Shown here piece after piece: positions 35,201 through 47,105 of a stretch of 64,000 bases of DNA. Position 1 is the stretch's first letter; every line of letters starts with the position of its first letter. The notes beneath the pieces were generated by a model. The model saw only the letters and a list, made by a program, of their open reading frames with translations. It was not told the DNA's origin and searched no databases. The stretch is from Cladopsammia gracilis (lineage: Eukaryota > Cnidaria > Anthozoa > Scleractinia > Dendrophylliidae): assembly GCA_022457155.1 (NCBI GenBank), contig JAJGOT010000467.1, positions 62,001 through 126,000 of the forward strand, in the 5' to 3' direction. Made by a program: the position numbers and the translations under genes.

Positions 35201-36285
35201 CCATTTTTAGCGGCTATTTTTAGCGGCTATGTTGCTATTTTGAATTATACCTAGGTAAAAGTTGAAACGTGTAACCGCGGCTTTTGATGTGGGTTACACA
35301 ACAGCGAAGCTTGATAGTGACAGCGACAATAGAACGATTTCTCAAACATGAATATAGCTTTGATGTTTCGTTTTTTAAGTCACGTACTGACCATGATTTC
35401 AGCCTCCAGTTGAGTTAACATTTTGGCAAAACTATGAAGCGACACGTAAATGAGCCAGTGATTCATTTTTTCGTGACCTATTCGTCTCGTCTCCATGTCT
35501 GTGAACGCTCAAATCTAATGGCTTTCAGGCTCAACTGTACGGAGCATTAAAGACTGATTTCTAAGACGGGAGCGTTGGGCGATCAGGTCTGTGCTCGAAA
35601 TGTTTTCCTTTAGCTACACATGTCGGGCTTACATAGTCACAGTCGCAGGATTTTTTTTTTTCAATAGAGGTTGCTTGCAGGATATTTTTTCAAAATCCCC
35701 TCCCCCTCCACAGCTGGATTGCTCTTAGGCGCCACAGCAGTTCTCTACAACACACCAGCACGCGTTAGCTAGACCTGAAATGATTAGCGCTCAAATCCGC
35801 TAGAAAGTAGACGTGGAAGCACACACTTTAATTCCGGCTTTACTCCCAAGAGTGCCACAAATCAAAATTCAATAAAAATTCCACATTTCATTCCATAAAA
35901 TGTTGAAAAAAAAAATAGTACCATGCAAAAGTACTTCGAAGAGGTTTCGTTTGAATGGTCACACCCTAGGATTTCGTCGATAAACTCAAAAGTTAGAACC
36001 ACATGTCTCCATAATTGACTCTGGGAGTAAAACGATGAAAGAGACTATGTCACCAGATTGTAGTTCATCACTTGGAAAAGCCAAAAGACATATTGTACCA
36101 AAGGAAACTTTAAAATGAGGACATCATGTTTTTTCAGTTAGCATAGAGCTGTTTTCACCAAAACCAAAGAAATTACTCTGGCCAATCACAGAACTCGCAG
36201 ACAATCCGATGAACCAATCAGAACTCAAAGCAAATACATGTAGTCGGCGCCAAGCGCGGGAAAACGCGTGCCAGCAAGTCACGAT

Positions 36286-36469
36286 AGACAAATTCGGCTA
36301 ACGCATTGTTGTACCCAATTCAAACCTTTTGGGATTAGAACTCTTTGTTCGTCATATTTCCATATCAATGAAGCATTGTTATGGAAATTATATGGAAATA
36401 TTGTGGACAAAGAATCTTATTCCCAGAAGGTTTGAATTGGGTACAACAAATCGTTAGCCGAATTTGTCT
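36286..36469. mobile_element. AT-flanked palindromic MITE 1
   Basis: The two arms (AGACAAATTCGGCTAACG inward) are nearly perfect inverted repeats about 48 bp long. AT is duplicated at 36284-36285 and 36470-36471. The empty site CACGATTGG is preserved in copy A (about 7303) and in a third repeat at about 45705. A 2-bp AT duplication is typical of ISL2EU/IS4EU-type elements. Confidence 0.85.
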
Positions 36470-36559
36470 ATTGGTTTTAGTTGATCTTCTGATTGGTTGA
36501 GAAAGTGGCGCGAGAGTTTTAACCAATCGTAAAGCTTATCAATGCAAAACCAAAGCAAT

Positions 36560-36752
36560 AGCCCTTATCGTAGATGAGTACGCCACGCCAACATATCAGC
36601 GGTTTCTCGCTTTCTTGACCCTATAGTCTCGTTTTGATGTTTACGCTCATCGTCGTCAGAGGTTCTCGTAAATATCAAAACGAGGCTATAGGGTCAAGAA
36701 AGCGAGAAACCACTGATATGTTGGCGTGGCGTACTCAACTACGATAAGGGCC
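36560..36752. mobile_element. AT-flanked palindromic MITE 2
   Basis: Inverted arms of about 80 bp starting (A/G)GCCCTTATCGTAG. AT lies on both sides (36558-36559 and 36753-36754). Copy A has the uninterrupted GCAATTGTG near 7396. No ORF. Confidence 0.8.
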
Positions 36753-39700
36753 ATATATATTGCGAAATTACTTTCGACACTCAATTGAAAACGGCTCTAG
36801 TTGGTGCACTAAAACTATTGAAAGTGCTTTTAGCAGGGTTGGTTAGGATCCGGCAAATGGATTGCAACTTGAAAAGTGCAGGATAAATTTGTAAAGATCT
36901 TCCTTCGTTTCTATGAAAAATCGATGAAAAACCCTTTTTAGATGCAAATAAAATTCTGTGCACGATTGAAGGCGCTTAACAATATCAAATCCTCTTGACA
37001 TAGCATCTTTATAAGCTTTTGTTTTACCAGAACGCGTAAAACCGATTCCTTTAAAATACGCCTTTAAAATTTGATACCGTTGTCGAAAGTCTTGATCAGC
37101 GTTTTCGCGCGCTAGTATGGACGCACCATTTAGAGAACCAGCTGGGATGGCTTATGAACGAAAACGCACTGGTGTAGATTTTTTAAAAGAAATAGAAGTA
37201 ATACTTGGGTGCGAGGAGATATGAAATTTCTCTTCGGGTGTTTTCGATCATTGCCCGAAATGTTCCGAAGAATGCCGAAGATTTCCGAGGACGATTCGAA
37301 CATGTTTCGATTGTAGACCATCACTTTTTGACATTTAATAAGGACACAAACATGGTAGCTAACATGAAGCAAGATTTTGCATGAAGATATTGGTACCTTC
37401 ACTCTTCACCGTAAATATAAAATTGATATCTTCACATGTGTCGAGATAGCAGGGATTTTTTCGCGATGGGAGAAGAAAACCCACATTTATACCATATTTG
37501 TAAGTGATTTAATGCTTTTGAACCACTATACTGACAGATCTGGGCACAGGCATGTTTCAGAGTGAACGCCGAGAAAGACTGCCCTTGTGAGTGCCAAACT
37601 TATTTTTTTTTTCTGCCCTCATTGAAGGTCGAAGTTATTGCAGTTTAGTTTTACATCTTTTAAGATATAAAAACCGGATGTACCTACATGTAAAAACCGG
37701 ATGCAACTACATGGCAAGCCATTTCATCGGAAAGTCATCTCTCAGTGATCTTTTCGCCCGGGGCGGGTATGATTTTTGAGCCGTTTTGATCCCCCCGCGG
37801 GTACCTCAGCTAGTATGTTTTCCGTATATGCTTTCTGTGTCGACGACATCGTTGAAACGTTATCAGTTATCAATAATATTGCGGAAACTTGAAGGAAGTT
37901 CAAACAAATTGGATAATGAAAAACAAAAGAGAGACGCGATGTTTTCATTTGTTCATCTCTTCTTGCTGCGACACAATTAAGCACCACGCGTTGTTAATTT
38001 TTCACGAGTTTTCAAACGTGCCAGAGAATTTTTTCTTATTAAGAAATGCTCGACAGACGCAATTAAATTAAAAAACTTCCCAAAAGGCATAAATTTTGTG
38101 CTATATTTCGGCTTCTCGTTACTGACATCAATGAAAATAATGGAAAACATCTCGGTCGCATATAGTTGTGCAATTCGTTGAGAATCACCTCGAAATTCTA
38201 AACGCCGTGTCGGATATATAATACACCTCATTCTAGCTTATAGAATCTGAATTATTCTGAAATGAAATAATAATGGCATACACTGTTTCTATGTGTTTCT
38301 TGTCAATGATCGCCAATGATTTTGTTTTTCGAAAGCCTTCTTACATTACTCGTGACCTTTATGTGTTGATGGTAGTGAAATAGTTGCATTGAGCATTGCT
38401 GCGTTAGATTTTACATCCTAAAGATATCAAGAAAACTACTACTGACAATTGTTATCTCTTTCTCTCTTCTTTTGCTGATCAGAAATGTTTCCACATACAA
38501 CTAAATATAGTAAATGCATAATTTTCTGCTGTTGCCTTACCGAATAATAATAAAACTTCATTTTTTTAAGAATTGTCTAACAGTTTGCTCTAAAACCTCA
38601 AAACAAAACTATTAAGGATATTGTTATTTTTCTTTTTTATCCATTACAACAGAAAGTTTAAACGAAAGCCGCCATCTTGAACCGCCGTGACAAAATCATG
38701 CTTTGCGGTCGTCGTTGCGCCAACACAACCTGCTTTTAAAGAGTGTGCTTGAATGAAGATGTGCTTATACTTTAAAAAAAACCCATAGTGGATATTGTAA
38801 GTGTTAATAAACACACCAAAGATCTCTCAAAGAGTATTTTAAATCAGTTCATACTAAGATATCATATGATAAACACATTACATGTAATTTGATAAATTTG
38901 CTAATACTTCAGAGGAATGTGTTGTGCGTATGTGCGCTATATTTTCGCACTTAAATTCCAATTTTTTTGTACGTGATCATTTTCAAATCACTGTATAGGT
39001 TTGGGCACATCATAGTGAGCAATAACCCACACGGCACGATCGATAAACGTTCTGTGCTTCCGTTTGGTCTAAAAGACGACAACAAGGCTTAGAATTGTTG
39101 CTGTTATTCTCATTCAATAAGAAACATTACTAGTTCTATACAGTGAATTTTAACAGCGTTTTTAACTGAGTTGCTCTTGTCAGCTGCACAATTATTAAGC
39201 TATAGGTCAATTATGTAACAATGATGATCGGTTCTAATTGAAGTCATCCTCTCTAAGATAACAGTTTTAAAAAAAATTCGAAATTGTCATATCATAATAC
39301 CGCATAAAGTCATGATGACAAATTGATCTGACAGGCAATTCTGTTTCGACCTGTTCTCTGCAATATAATGCAGCCCCGGGGGGCAGATAGTCCCCTAATT
39401 TATAAGCTATATACTAGGTATTTGCAGTATAGATATTGACCATTTTGGGGAAACTCGTCAAACTAGTTTTGCAGTTAATTTAGGTCTTTTCTTTAATTAA
39501 GTCTTCAACAATTGGTTGAAGGAAAAACGTTTATTTCAAAGAAAAATATATTTTCCTTCGCTATGTTGACCAGGTTTTCTTTCAAAATTCACTATTTTCT
39601 TTCAAATGTACAGTCAACGCAAACAATTTTAATGAGAAAAACAGTTAAAATATAGATTAAAAATTGTTGTTACACAGAGATAACAGAGTGTCAAGCTTCT

Positions 39701-40046
39701 TCATCGATGGTGATTGGTTAAATATTTTCCTAAATTAAGTCCAGTAATTCCACGTGCGTGTTTATAAGTTTCAGAGTTTGTAATTAAAGTGCAAATGTGT
39801 TTTCTAGGGCGGAGATGTCTCTGTGAATTGACAAGAGCCTAATAATTAAAAGTTCCAAGAGGTATTAGCATAAGAAAAAAAAACGAAGAAATGTAACTTC
39901 AGTTCAAGAGAAATATTCAATCATTATCAAATGGTATGAAACACGAAGATTTTAATTAAAACTTGAAGGCCAGAAAAAAAAATGTGTATTTTCCAGGAAG
40001 GTTGTTGCGAAATATCAATTTATGGTGAGAACCAAAATAACCGAAT

Positions 40047-40216
40047 AGGCCATTTCCGAGTTGCCTTTAGCCTCTCTATCAAAGCGAGGCTAGGTGCGAA
40101 ACCTTTCACATGCAAATAAAACTTATTTCCATGTGAATGAAAACTCATTTTCATATGAAAGGTTTCGCATCTAGCCTCGCTTTGATAGAGAGGCTAAAGG
40201 CAACTCGGAAATGGCT
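40047..40216. mobile_element. AT-flanked palindromic MITE 3
   Basis: Inverted arms with CCATTTCCGAGTTGCCTTTA continue for about 60 bp. AT is duplicated at 40045-40046 and 40217-40218. Copy A reads CGAATTGGCC near 10959 without the insert. Confidence 0.85.
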
Positions 40217-40508
40217 ATTGGCCTTATTGTAAACTTTTGTATTACAATTCAAAGGAAAAACCAATTAAACATATTTATCGAGAGGACTAGTTTCCTTGGA
40301 AAAGATCGAGTGCATGATAATAAATGTACCGAAATCATACCAGGAGTAAATATCATTTGATCGCTACGAAAAATACTTACAAGAGTACGAGTGAGGAGCA
40401 AACTCGACAATCTTTTCCAATGTCCTATGATGATGTAAGTCCGTTACTGCATCTTATTTCACATTACACGAAGTATAATATGTCAGCGAAACTGACATTT
40501 TATTGCTT

Positions 40509-40509
40509 G

Positions 40510-40570
<61 letters not shown>

Positions 40571-40579
40571 GCTACTACT
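40509..40579 (+). repeat. (TAC)n microsatellite
   Basis: More than twenty TAC/CTA triplets with one GCT interruption. The paralogous place in copy A (about 11242-11272) has only a few triplets. Confidence 0.9.
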
Positions 40580-42215
40580 AATTGTATTTTTATTCTTTAA
40601 CAAATGAAGATAGCGAGTCGGGGATAATGGTAATGAATTTTTGGTGTCTCAAAATGCAGCTAAACATGGAGTCAGTCTGGCCAATCTTTGATGACGTCAT
40701 TGTTTACATTTTCTTTCATAAGTAGATTGTTAATCTAATGCAATTTTTAGCTTTTTTCATCAGCTACCGAACTGCAAAACTGTTGGTTGGCACTGAAGAG
40801 CGCTAATGAGCCATACATTCTTTCTAAAATTTCGAGTTTTTAAAATAGCAATGCACAAAGAGTATCTAGTATATCGATATATCGGGCTCGAATTTTCAGA
40901 GAAAGCTACTTGTTCAATGCCCTTTCAAAATTCAGAGTTGATATTTTTGTAGCTCGATTAGAAAATGACGCGCATATGCTACTGAGGCAAAAATTGTAAA
41001 CAAAGATTCGCCTATAGGGTGACCACCAAATAAAACTGAATTCACAGAGTACCTCCCCCGGGCTATTACATCGCCAGTGCCGGCAAGTAGATCACGTTCA
41101 AGCACTGACTAACCCTAGCCTGAAAGAACACACGTACCACGCTATCTGATCTCTCCTTATCGCGATATCAGTGACTATATCTGTGGTGACGAAAACACCG
41201 ATGAAATAGCATCTGCAGGTATGATAAGAAGCTAGGAAACATAGCGGAAGACGAACAAACAGGATGCAGATGTAAGAGATGCGAGAAAAAACAAGTTCTG
41301 GCTCGTTGTTATTGCTTCATTATGTTAAGTTCGTTATGTTAAGTTCATTATGTTTTATGCTCATTATATCGCATAACTGGCATTCAGTATGAAATTAAAC
41401 CACTGTTGTGAATTTTGTTACCCTTTTAACGGAACACTTGTGTTTGGCACTGAGACAGTAAACGACCTATGACTCAGTTCAGGGTGGATCAGGGGGACGA
41501 TAATTTGTTTAGTTTGTTGTTGTTGTTGTTGTTGTTGCTGTTAATGTTAATGTTTGTACTCGAATGGGTTATAAGATTTTTAGGGAGATTTAGGAAAGCA
41601 TTGATTATCCTACGAAGTATAGAAGGCATTTGAGGGCCTATGTGCATTATACGGTTGGGGAAGGTAGCGGAGGGGGGGGAGATCTTAATGTCTTGGGCTT
41701 CTATTGTTTATCGCGGACTTTCTGTTGGCTTTTATTCGTTTCTTTATTTTTTGAGTACAGCTCTCTCCTTCTACGATTCAGTTAATTCAGGGGTTTGTTG
41801 TAGATTTAGCGTACAGAAAGGTTAAGCGTCGAAACACCATGAAACTGTCTCTTTGATATTTAAAGATCAAATGGCATTTAAACGATTACAACTACACGTT
41901 AAGCGTTGGTCTGAATTGTGTCAAATCTGTTGTCTCCTCGGGATGCATTGACCTTTCAGGCTTTTCAAAGGTATGTAGAGGTGAAAATTAGCCAATTGCT
42001 TTTACATTCTATCGCCATTACCTGTCATCGGTTATCTGACTGAAATCAATTAGGTTTAGAGGCCAAGTGATTTCTAAAAAAAGATGTTGTTTTACACGAT
42101 CTATTGTAGATCACGATAGGGGGGTAGGGTTAGGGTTGTGCCACTGTGAAGGGTATATCAGTATGGTTTTCAAGCAGTTTAGTGTGGGATAGGGTATATA
42201 AATCATAGAGTTTTG

Positions 42216-42390
42216 CAGGGGCGGATCCAGGATTTTTCTTAGGAGGGGGTGCACCTCTAAGAAATGACGTAACCAGGTTTTTTTTTCTTTTCTTTTCTTT
42301 GCAGAATACCAGTTATATTAGAAAGATGCAGGTCATCTCATGGGGGGTGCGCACCCCCTGTCCCCCCCCCCCCCCCCAGATCCGCCCCTG
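42216..42390. mobile_element. hAT-like MITE with 5-bp target duplication
   Basis: The ends are CAGGGGCGGATCCAG and CAGATCCGCCCCTG, a hAT-type terminus. TTTTG is duplicated at 42211-42215 and 42391-42395. Copy A (about 19894-19901) has one TTTTG, which confirms a 5-bp duplication instead of the usual 8. No ORF. Confidence 0.85.
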
Positions 42391-43636
42391 TTTTGATCTA
42401 GAACAGGGACCGGGAAAATGATCAGTGGTGTAAAGATAGAGTTTCTGTAAAAAAATAGCGAGTCTGGATACGGTAGGGATTTTTGGTGCCTAGTATAGAC
42501 TAGAAAAGGGTTGCAAAATGCAGCTGAACGTGTTCTGGTAAGGTAAGGGTTTTCGAGTCCCAGCAGTATATCACCACCCAAAAATATATAGAGTTCCCCC
42601 GGATCTAGACTCGTTCAATTGGACAGAATGTGTATGCTCTGAAAGATCCGATCATCGAATAACACGATAGCAAAAAATATTAAGGCGAAATTCAATACTG
42701 ATAAACGGGTTAGGTCTTATTCCATTTCCGACAATTACAACATAAATTAGTGAGTAGAGGCCTTTCTCGTTTAGAACGACTTCAGAGTTCGTACGGAGCC
42801 GAGCAAATGTAGAATTTGCCAAATGCTTCAGTGCTTTGACTGAAATGTTGCTGGGTTCAAACGCCAAAAGTTAATCTTGAAGGACAATGGCTACATTTCT
42901 TGCCTGTGTTGGATTTCAGAAGTAGGTGCTAATTTCGATTTTTCGTTGTGTGTGTGTGTGCGATCTTGTTATTTATTAGTTGGTCTCCTTTGTTGCTTTA
43001 TCACTTAAATCAAGATTTTATTGCCATTGCTAGGGGTCTACCAGTCCGTTCAAAATGTCTAAAAAAGGGGCTTCACTTTTAACAATCATGTGGCTTACGT
43101 ATTAACCCGCGGCGTCAACCGACAAAAACGTTTTCACCTTCAGAGCACCAAGACTTTGGGGAGAGGGGAGGGAATTGCCGGAATTTGTGTCGGAGTATGT
43201 GGCCCGGCAGAGCATCTAACGCAGGCCAAAATAGGTTATTTTTCATTCCCATTTCAGAGCTGATGCCTAAAATCCTTCTCCTTCCAGGGCACGTAGGCAC
43301 GTAGGCAAACACTTTGTGTTTGAGACAATAATTAAAACGTTAAATCAACAACATTTAAAAATAAATTCTTAATCCTTGGAATTAGCCGAAAGTGTAGCCA
43401 TAAGGAAGATTACAGAATCACAGCATTTTTATCAGTAACCGATTAGGCTACCCTCGTGCTTGTTGCTCAAATGAAAGTACTTTGTTATAATTTAGACCCA
43501 ATCCACGAAAATGTCTTCATTTGTTTCACAATTGTTCTGAAAGGTAAGCCATAAGGAAGATCACAAATGTTTTTGGATTAATCTATTCTGATCCCCGTGG
43601 GAGCTGCTTAATGCAAATAATTGAGTATACTTTGTT

Positions 43637-43860
43637 GTTTTAAAGGAGCCATATCACAATTCAGTTTTAGTGTGACGGCTTTGAAAAGCCCAAAAGACAT
43701 ATTTTTAACAGTAGAAATCGAAAAATAATGGCGCGGTTTTATTTAGAATTACTCTGCTAGTGCTCTAAGAGTGCAAAGAATTGTCTTGGGCCACAGATGG
43801 CCAGGATGGAAATGGTTTGCAACTTGAAAAATTTGGGCCTCACCTTTATTTATGAAAACT
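43637..43860 (+). repeat. Interspersed repeat with AAAAGCCCAAAAGACATA start
   Basis: It begins with a GCCCAAAAGACATATTTTTAA word and ends with ATGGCCAGGATGGAAATGG then TTTGCAACTTGAAAAA. An inverted relative is at 63300-63530 and a weaker one at 44565-44740. Non-coding. Confidence 0.55.
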
Positions 43861-45599
43861 TGCCGGTTTTCGATTGTTTTTCAATCTTTTATAAATAATA
43901 ACATTTCGTTTTCCTTCACGTGTGGAAGGAAGGCCTAATAGTAGAAAAACATTTCGTTTGTAAATTTTAAAAATACACATATCGAAAACACATACTCGCG
44001 ATCGTGGGCGGGAGGTCATCCTTTTCTGCACGGGTACAGTGCATGTCCATTCCTGATCCTGTTGCTGCGTGTCTCGATAGCGCAGTGCGCTGATGTACTG
44101 TGTTCCAGCCGCAATGATAGCATTGAACAATGTCAATGATGTGCATACCGTTTTTTCTCTATTAACCACCCATCCTCGATAAAGCGGCCTCCCTCCAACA
44201 AGCGCCTCCCTGAATATCCTAAACGCTCTCTGATGAAAACACGTTTGAGGGTTAAATGTTCTCCTCGTTTACTGCCAAGAAAAATACATTTCCCAAAAAT
44301 TTAAGCCAGTCTCATTTTTTTGATGTTTAAAACAGAAAAATGCCAACTTCAGTTGAAATAATCGCCCAGTCACTTGTTTGAGGAAAGACGTACCCGCGTA
44401 TGATATTTGCCCCAAACATATGTTTGCCCCAAATGAAAATCGCAAACTTCAGTTATTTGTAAACATTACATTGAAAAATACAGAAAATTAAAGCACTTCT
44501 GAACCACTTCTCGGTATTACTTGCTTTAATTTGAATGTTACTTATATATAAGGATTTTATTTGGGTCAGTGATCACTTTGAAAGGCCAAAAAATCATATT
44601 AATTTTATATCTCTAAAAACCTGAACTAATTGTCTAGTTTTGTTACTCTTCAAGTGCACAGAAAGTAGCACTCGTTGTCTATGGCTGTTGATGGCCATTG
44701 CAACGTAACTGAAAACAACTGGCCAGTATTTCAAGTTCTCCGTGTGTTTCGGAAAAATTACTAAAAACTTTACTTTCTTCGTGTAATCATCACTTGTTTT
44801 TTTTTTTTTGTCTCCATGTTCTAAGATCGATTTCATGTATAAGGAAAAGTGACTTTTGTCCTTTAAGTTTATAGGAAGGCTAATTTGCATTTAATACGTA
44901 AAGAATGTGCTGATAAAGCAACCGATAAAAGTGTCAATTAAAATCACATCTTGAATTTTAATCATGTTAATAATAAGTATATTTGAAGGCATTGAGCTGT
45001 ACGGTACATTCAGATAATCTAAATGATAGTCTCAAGAAATGTTCTAGAATACTGCTGCTGTAACAAAGCTTTTAGCATTCTTACTGTACGTGTTTTCAGT
45101 TGATCGTGTTTTAAACTTATTTGTTATGAACCGGATATATTCTGTCACGATATGGAACGCCGGATTTCGTAAAAACCAGCAAGACTGTTGTTCATGTTCT
45201 AAAGGACGTTTTCTTGTTTTTAGACGTCCAACCTTTTTTTTTTTGTTTTCAATCAACATAAAATCGGATAACGTCAACCATTGCGACTAAAATGTTTGTA
45301 ACACTAACAACGTTAGCAGAAAATTGATTCGCTTAGCAGGTGACTAAATTTCGGCAGGGATATAAGAAAAAACATGTGGTCATTTTTTGTGCATTAAGTG
45401 AACTGTGACCTTGTTCATTTCAAGTTGTAATTAAAATAACATGTAGAATAGTTGAGAAATTCTCCTGTTTAGACATCTATATGTGGAAAATTAAATGCAT
45501 CTTGACTTACCTTAAATGTATGCCTACCACTTCCTACACAGGAAATGGTATAGAAAACAAGCCAAAACATGATGTTACCAAAGTTATTCGTCACTTAAT
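43861..45599. other. AT-rich non-coding stretch
   Basis: No gene recognised. A weak relative of the neighbouring interspersed repeat lies at 44565-44740 (GGCCAAAAAATCATATTAA), and a poly(T) run at 44800-44810. Confidence 0.4.
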
Positions 45600-45845
45600 T
45601 AACGTTTCTACAACAGCAGTCGTAAACAATCCAATGAACCAATCAGGGCTCGAAGCAATTACATGTCGGCGGCGCCAAGCGCGGGAAAACGCGTGCGAGC
45701 AAGTCACGATTGGTTTTGGTTTTATTTCTGATTGGTCGAGAAAGTGGCGCGAGATTTTTTAGCCAATCATAAAGCGTAGCAATGCACAACCAAAGCAATT
45801 GTGTAATTAATTTCGACACTCAATTGAAAACTGCTCTAAGTTCGC
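45600..45845 (+). repeat. Third copy of the GCGCGGGAAAACGCGTGC repeat
   Basis: Matches 7200-7440 of duplication copy A, including the undisturbed CACGATTGGTTTT word that serves as the empty site for the AT-flanked MITE at 36286. Confidence 0.7.
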
Positions 45846-46086
45846 AATATGCTGGCCTGACATTTGTGTAGACCGGAACCCGACCAAGCCGAGAGTGTAA
45901 AAAATAACGAAAGCGTCTTCTTTTCGCTCCATGTAGAGGATTTGTAAATATCTTATCCGGATGTGATTACTCAATTATCTGCTGCTGAGTATATCCTTAA
46001 AGAAAACTACTAACACATCGCCTTAGGCGCAAATTTGAAATAATGACTAAGGCACATTTTTTTTTAAAAAATTTGTGTATAATAAA

Positions 46087-46180
46087 CCGAGGCTTAGGGG
46101 AATAAAACAAAAGAAATAAATTATTCAATCCTGAACCTCAATGTGATTTCTTTTGGTTTTTTTTCCCCTAAGCCTCGGAG
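46087..46180. mobile_element. Short foldback repeat
   Basis: CCGAGGCTTAGGGGAA at the left is mirrored by TTCCCCTAAGCCTCGG at the right. The arms extend about 30 bp (AAACAAAAGAAAT against ATTTCTTTTGGTTT). Confidence 0.65.
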
Positions 46181-46765
46181 ATAAGTATGAATTTTAATAT
46201 ATCGAAATTCGTCTATTCAGCTATCAATCACCGATAGCACATATATTGATTTCATACCGCATCCCCTGGAGCGAAAAAAGTACTCTCAGGACCGCTTTTT
46301 AAACGAAGTTCCGACGGAATTATTAAAACAAATACGTGGTTTTAATCGGATTTAGCCTGGCCACCCTGAGTATTTAAACACCGTTTACTATAAATACTGA
46401 AGGTCGCATATAACACAGACTAAAAATCACGCTATCGGTTTCTTAAACTGACCCGCTTATAAACAGGTTTAGGTCGGGATTTAGGACGCCATAAAATGCT
46501 CTTAGAACGGCTCCAAGTCAGTAGACTTCAATTGACGAAGTTAATAGAATCGATCGTCCCCTAACAAAAACTGAGGAACTCACTACTGCAATGAGATATC
46601 TCTCAAAGCCATGCGCACAGAAAATAGCGGTATGCTTTGGCAGGTATGGAAAAGGCACGCTTTATAACTTGTGCAGCTCAGTCATGATAAACCGACACCA
46701 GCAAATGTGACTTCTATCATAGTACCCGTGAAATGATAGATGAACGTGAAAAGAATGAGATCGTA

Positions 46766-46998
46766 GCAGTTATGTAGCAACTGAAGTAGTTGCAATTATA
46801 GCCTGAAAAAATTCTCCCGCAGTTCATGACAATTTATTATTTCATGCATATACACGTTATCACACAATTGGCATGATTGACCAAGCTCAGTGGTAGAGCG
46901 TTTGCACCGGAATCGCAAAGGTCATGGGTTAGAATCCCGTCCAGGCCTGAAACGTTTTTCAAGCTATAATGTTTCAACTACTTCAGTTGCATAAATGC
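46766..46998 (+). mobile_element. tRNA-derived repeat framed by inverted arms
   Basis: A tRNA-like core (46873-46948: CAAGCTCAGTGGTAGAGCG as A box, GGTTAGAATCCC as B box) is flanked by inverted arms of about 40 bp containing GCAACTGAAGTAGTTG and its complement. The acceptor strands do not pair, so it is not a working tRNA gene. It sits about 110 bp upstream of the F-box frame. Confidence 0.55.
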
Positions 46999-47105
46999 GA
47001 CAGTCTCTTTCTCTTTAATTGCTTCCTACGCAGTTGAGACCATATGAATTTATCTCATATACACGTACAATCATATACAATATATAGTTGGCAGTCATTT
47101 TCAAA

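Larger units (their letters stand above)
32375..43207 (+). repeat. Segmental duplication, copy B
   Basis: The shorter copy (about 10.8 kb) of the unit at 3397-22994, in the same orientation, with unit starts 28,978 bp apart. It carries four insertions absent from copy A (36286-36469, 36560-36752, 40047-40216, 42216-42390), an expanded TAC microsatellite and a tandemly doubled ACCGGATG..CTACATG word at 37675-37713. Where copy A has a 202-codon frame (12668-13276), copy B has indels that destroy it. Confidence 0.85.

Noticed and set aside
36284..36471. Insertion without any target duplication (TAG..CTA ends)
   Set aside because: Shifting the boundary by one base gives a clean 2-bp AT duplication at all three loci, which is the simpler reading.
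46873..46948. tRNA gene upstream of the F-box frame
   Set aside because: Acceptor strands fail to pair and the unit is embedded in inverted arms.
47088..47105. Upstream start of the F-box frame
   Set aside because: The codon at 47088 is TTG, so the first ATG in frame is 47106.
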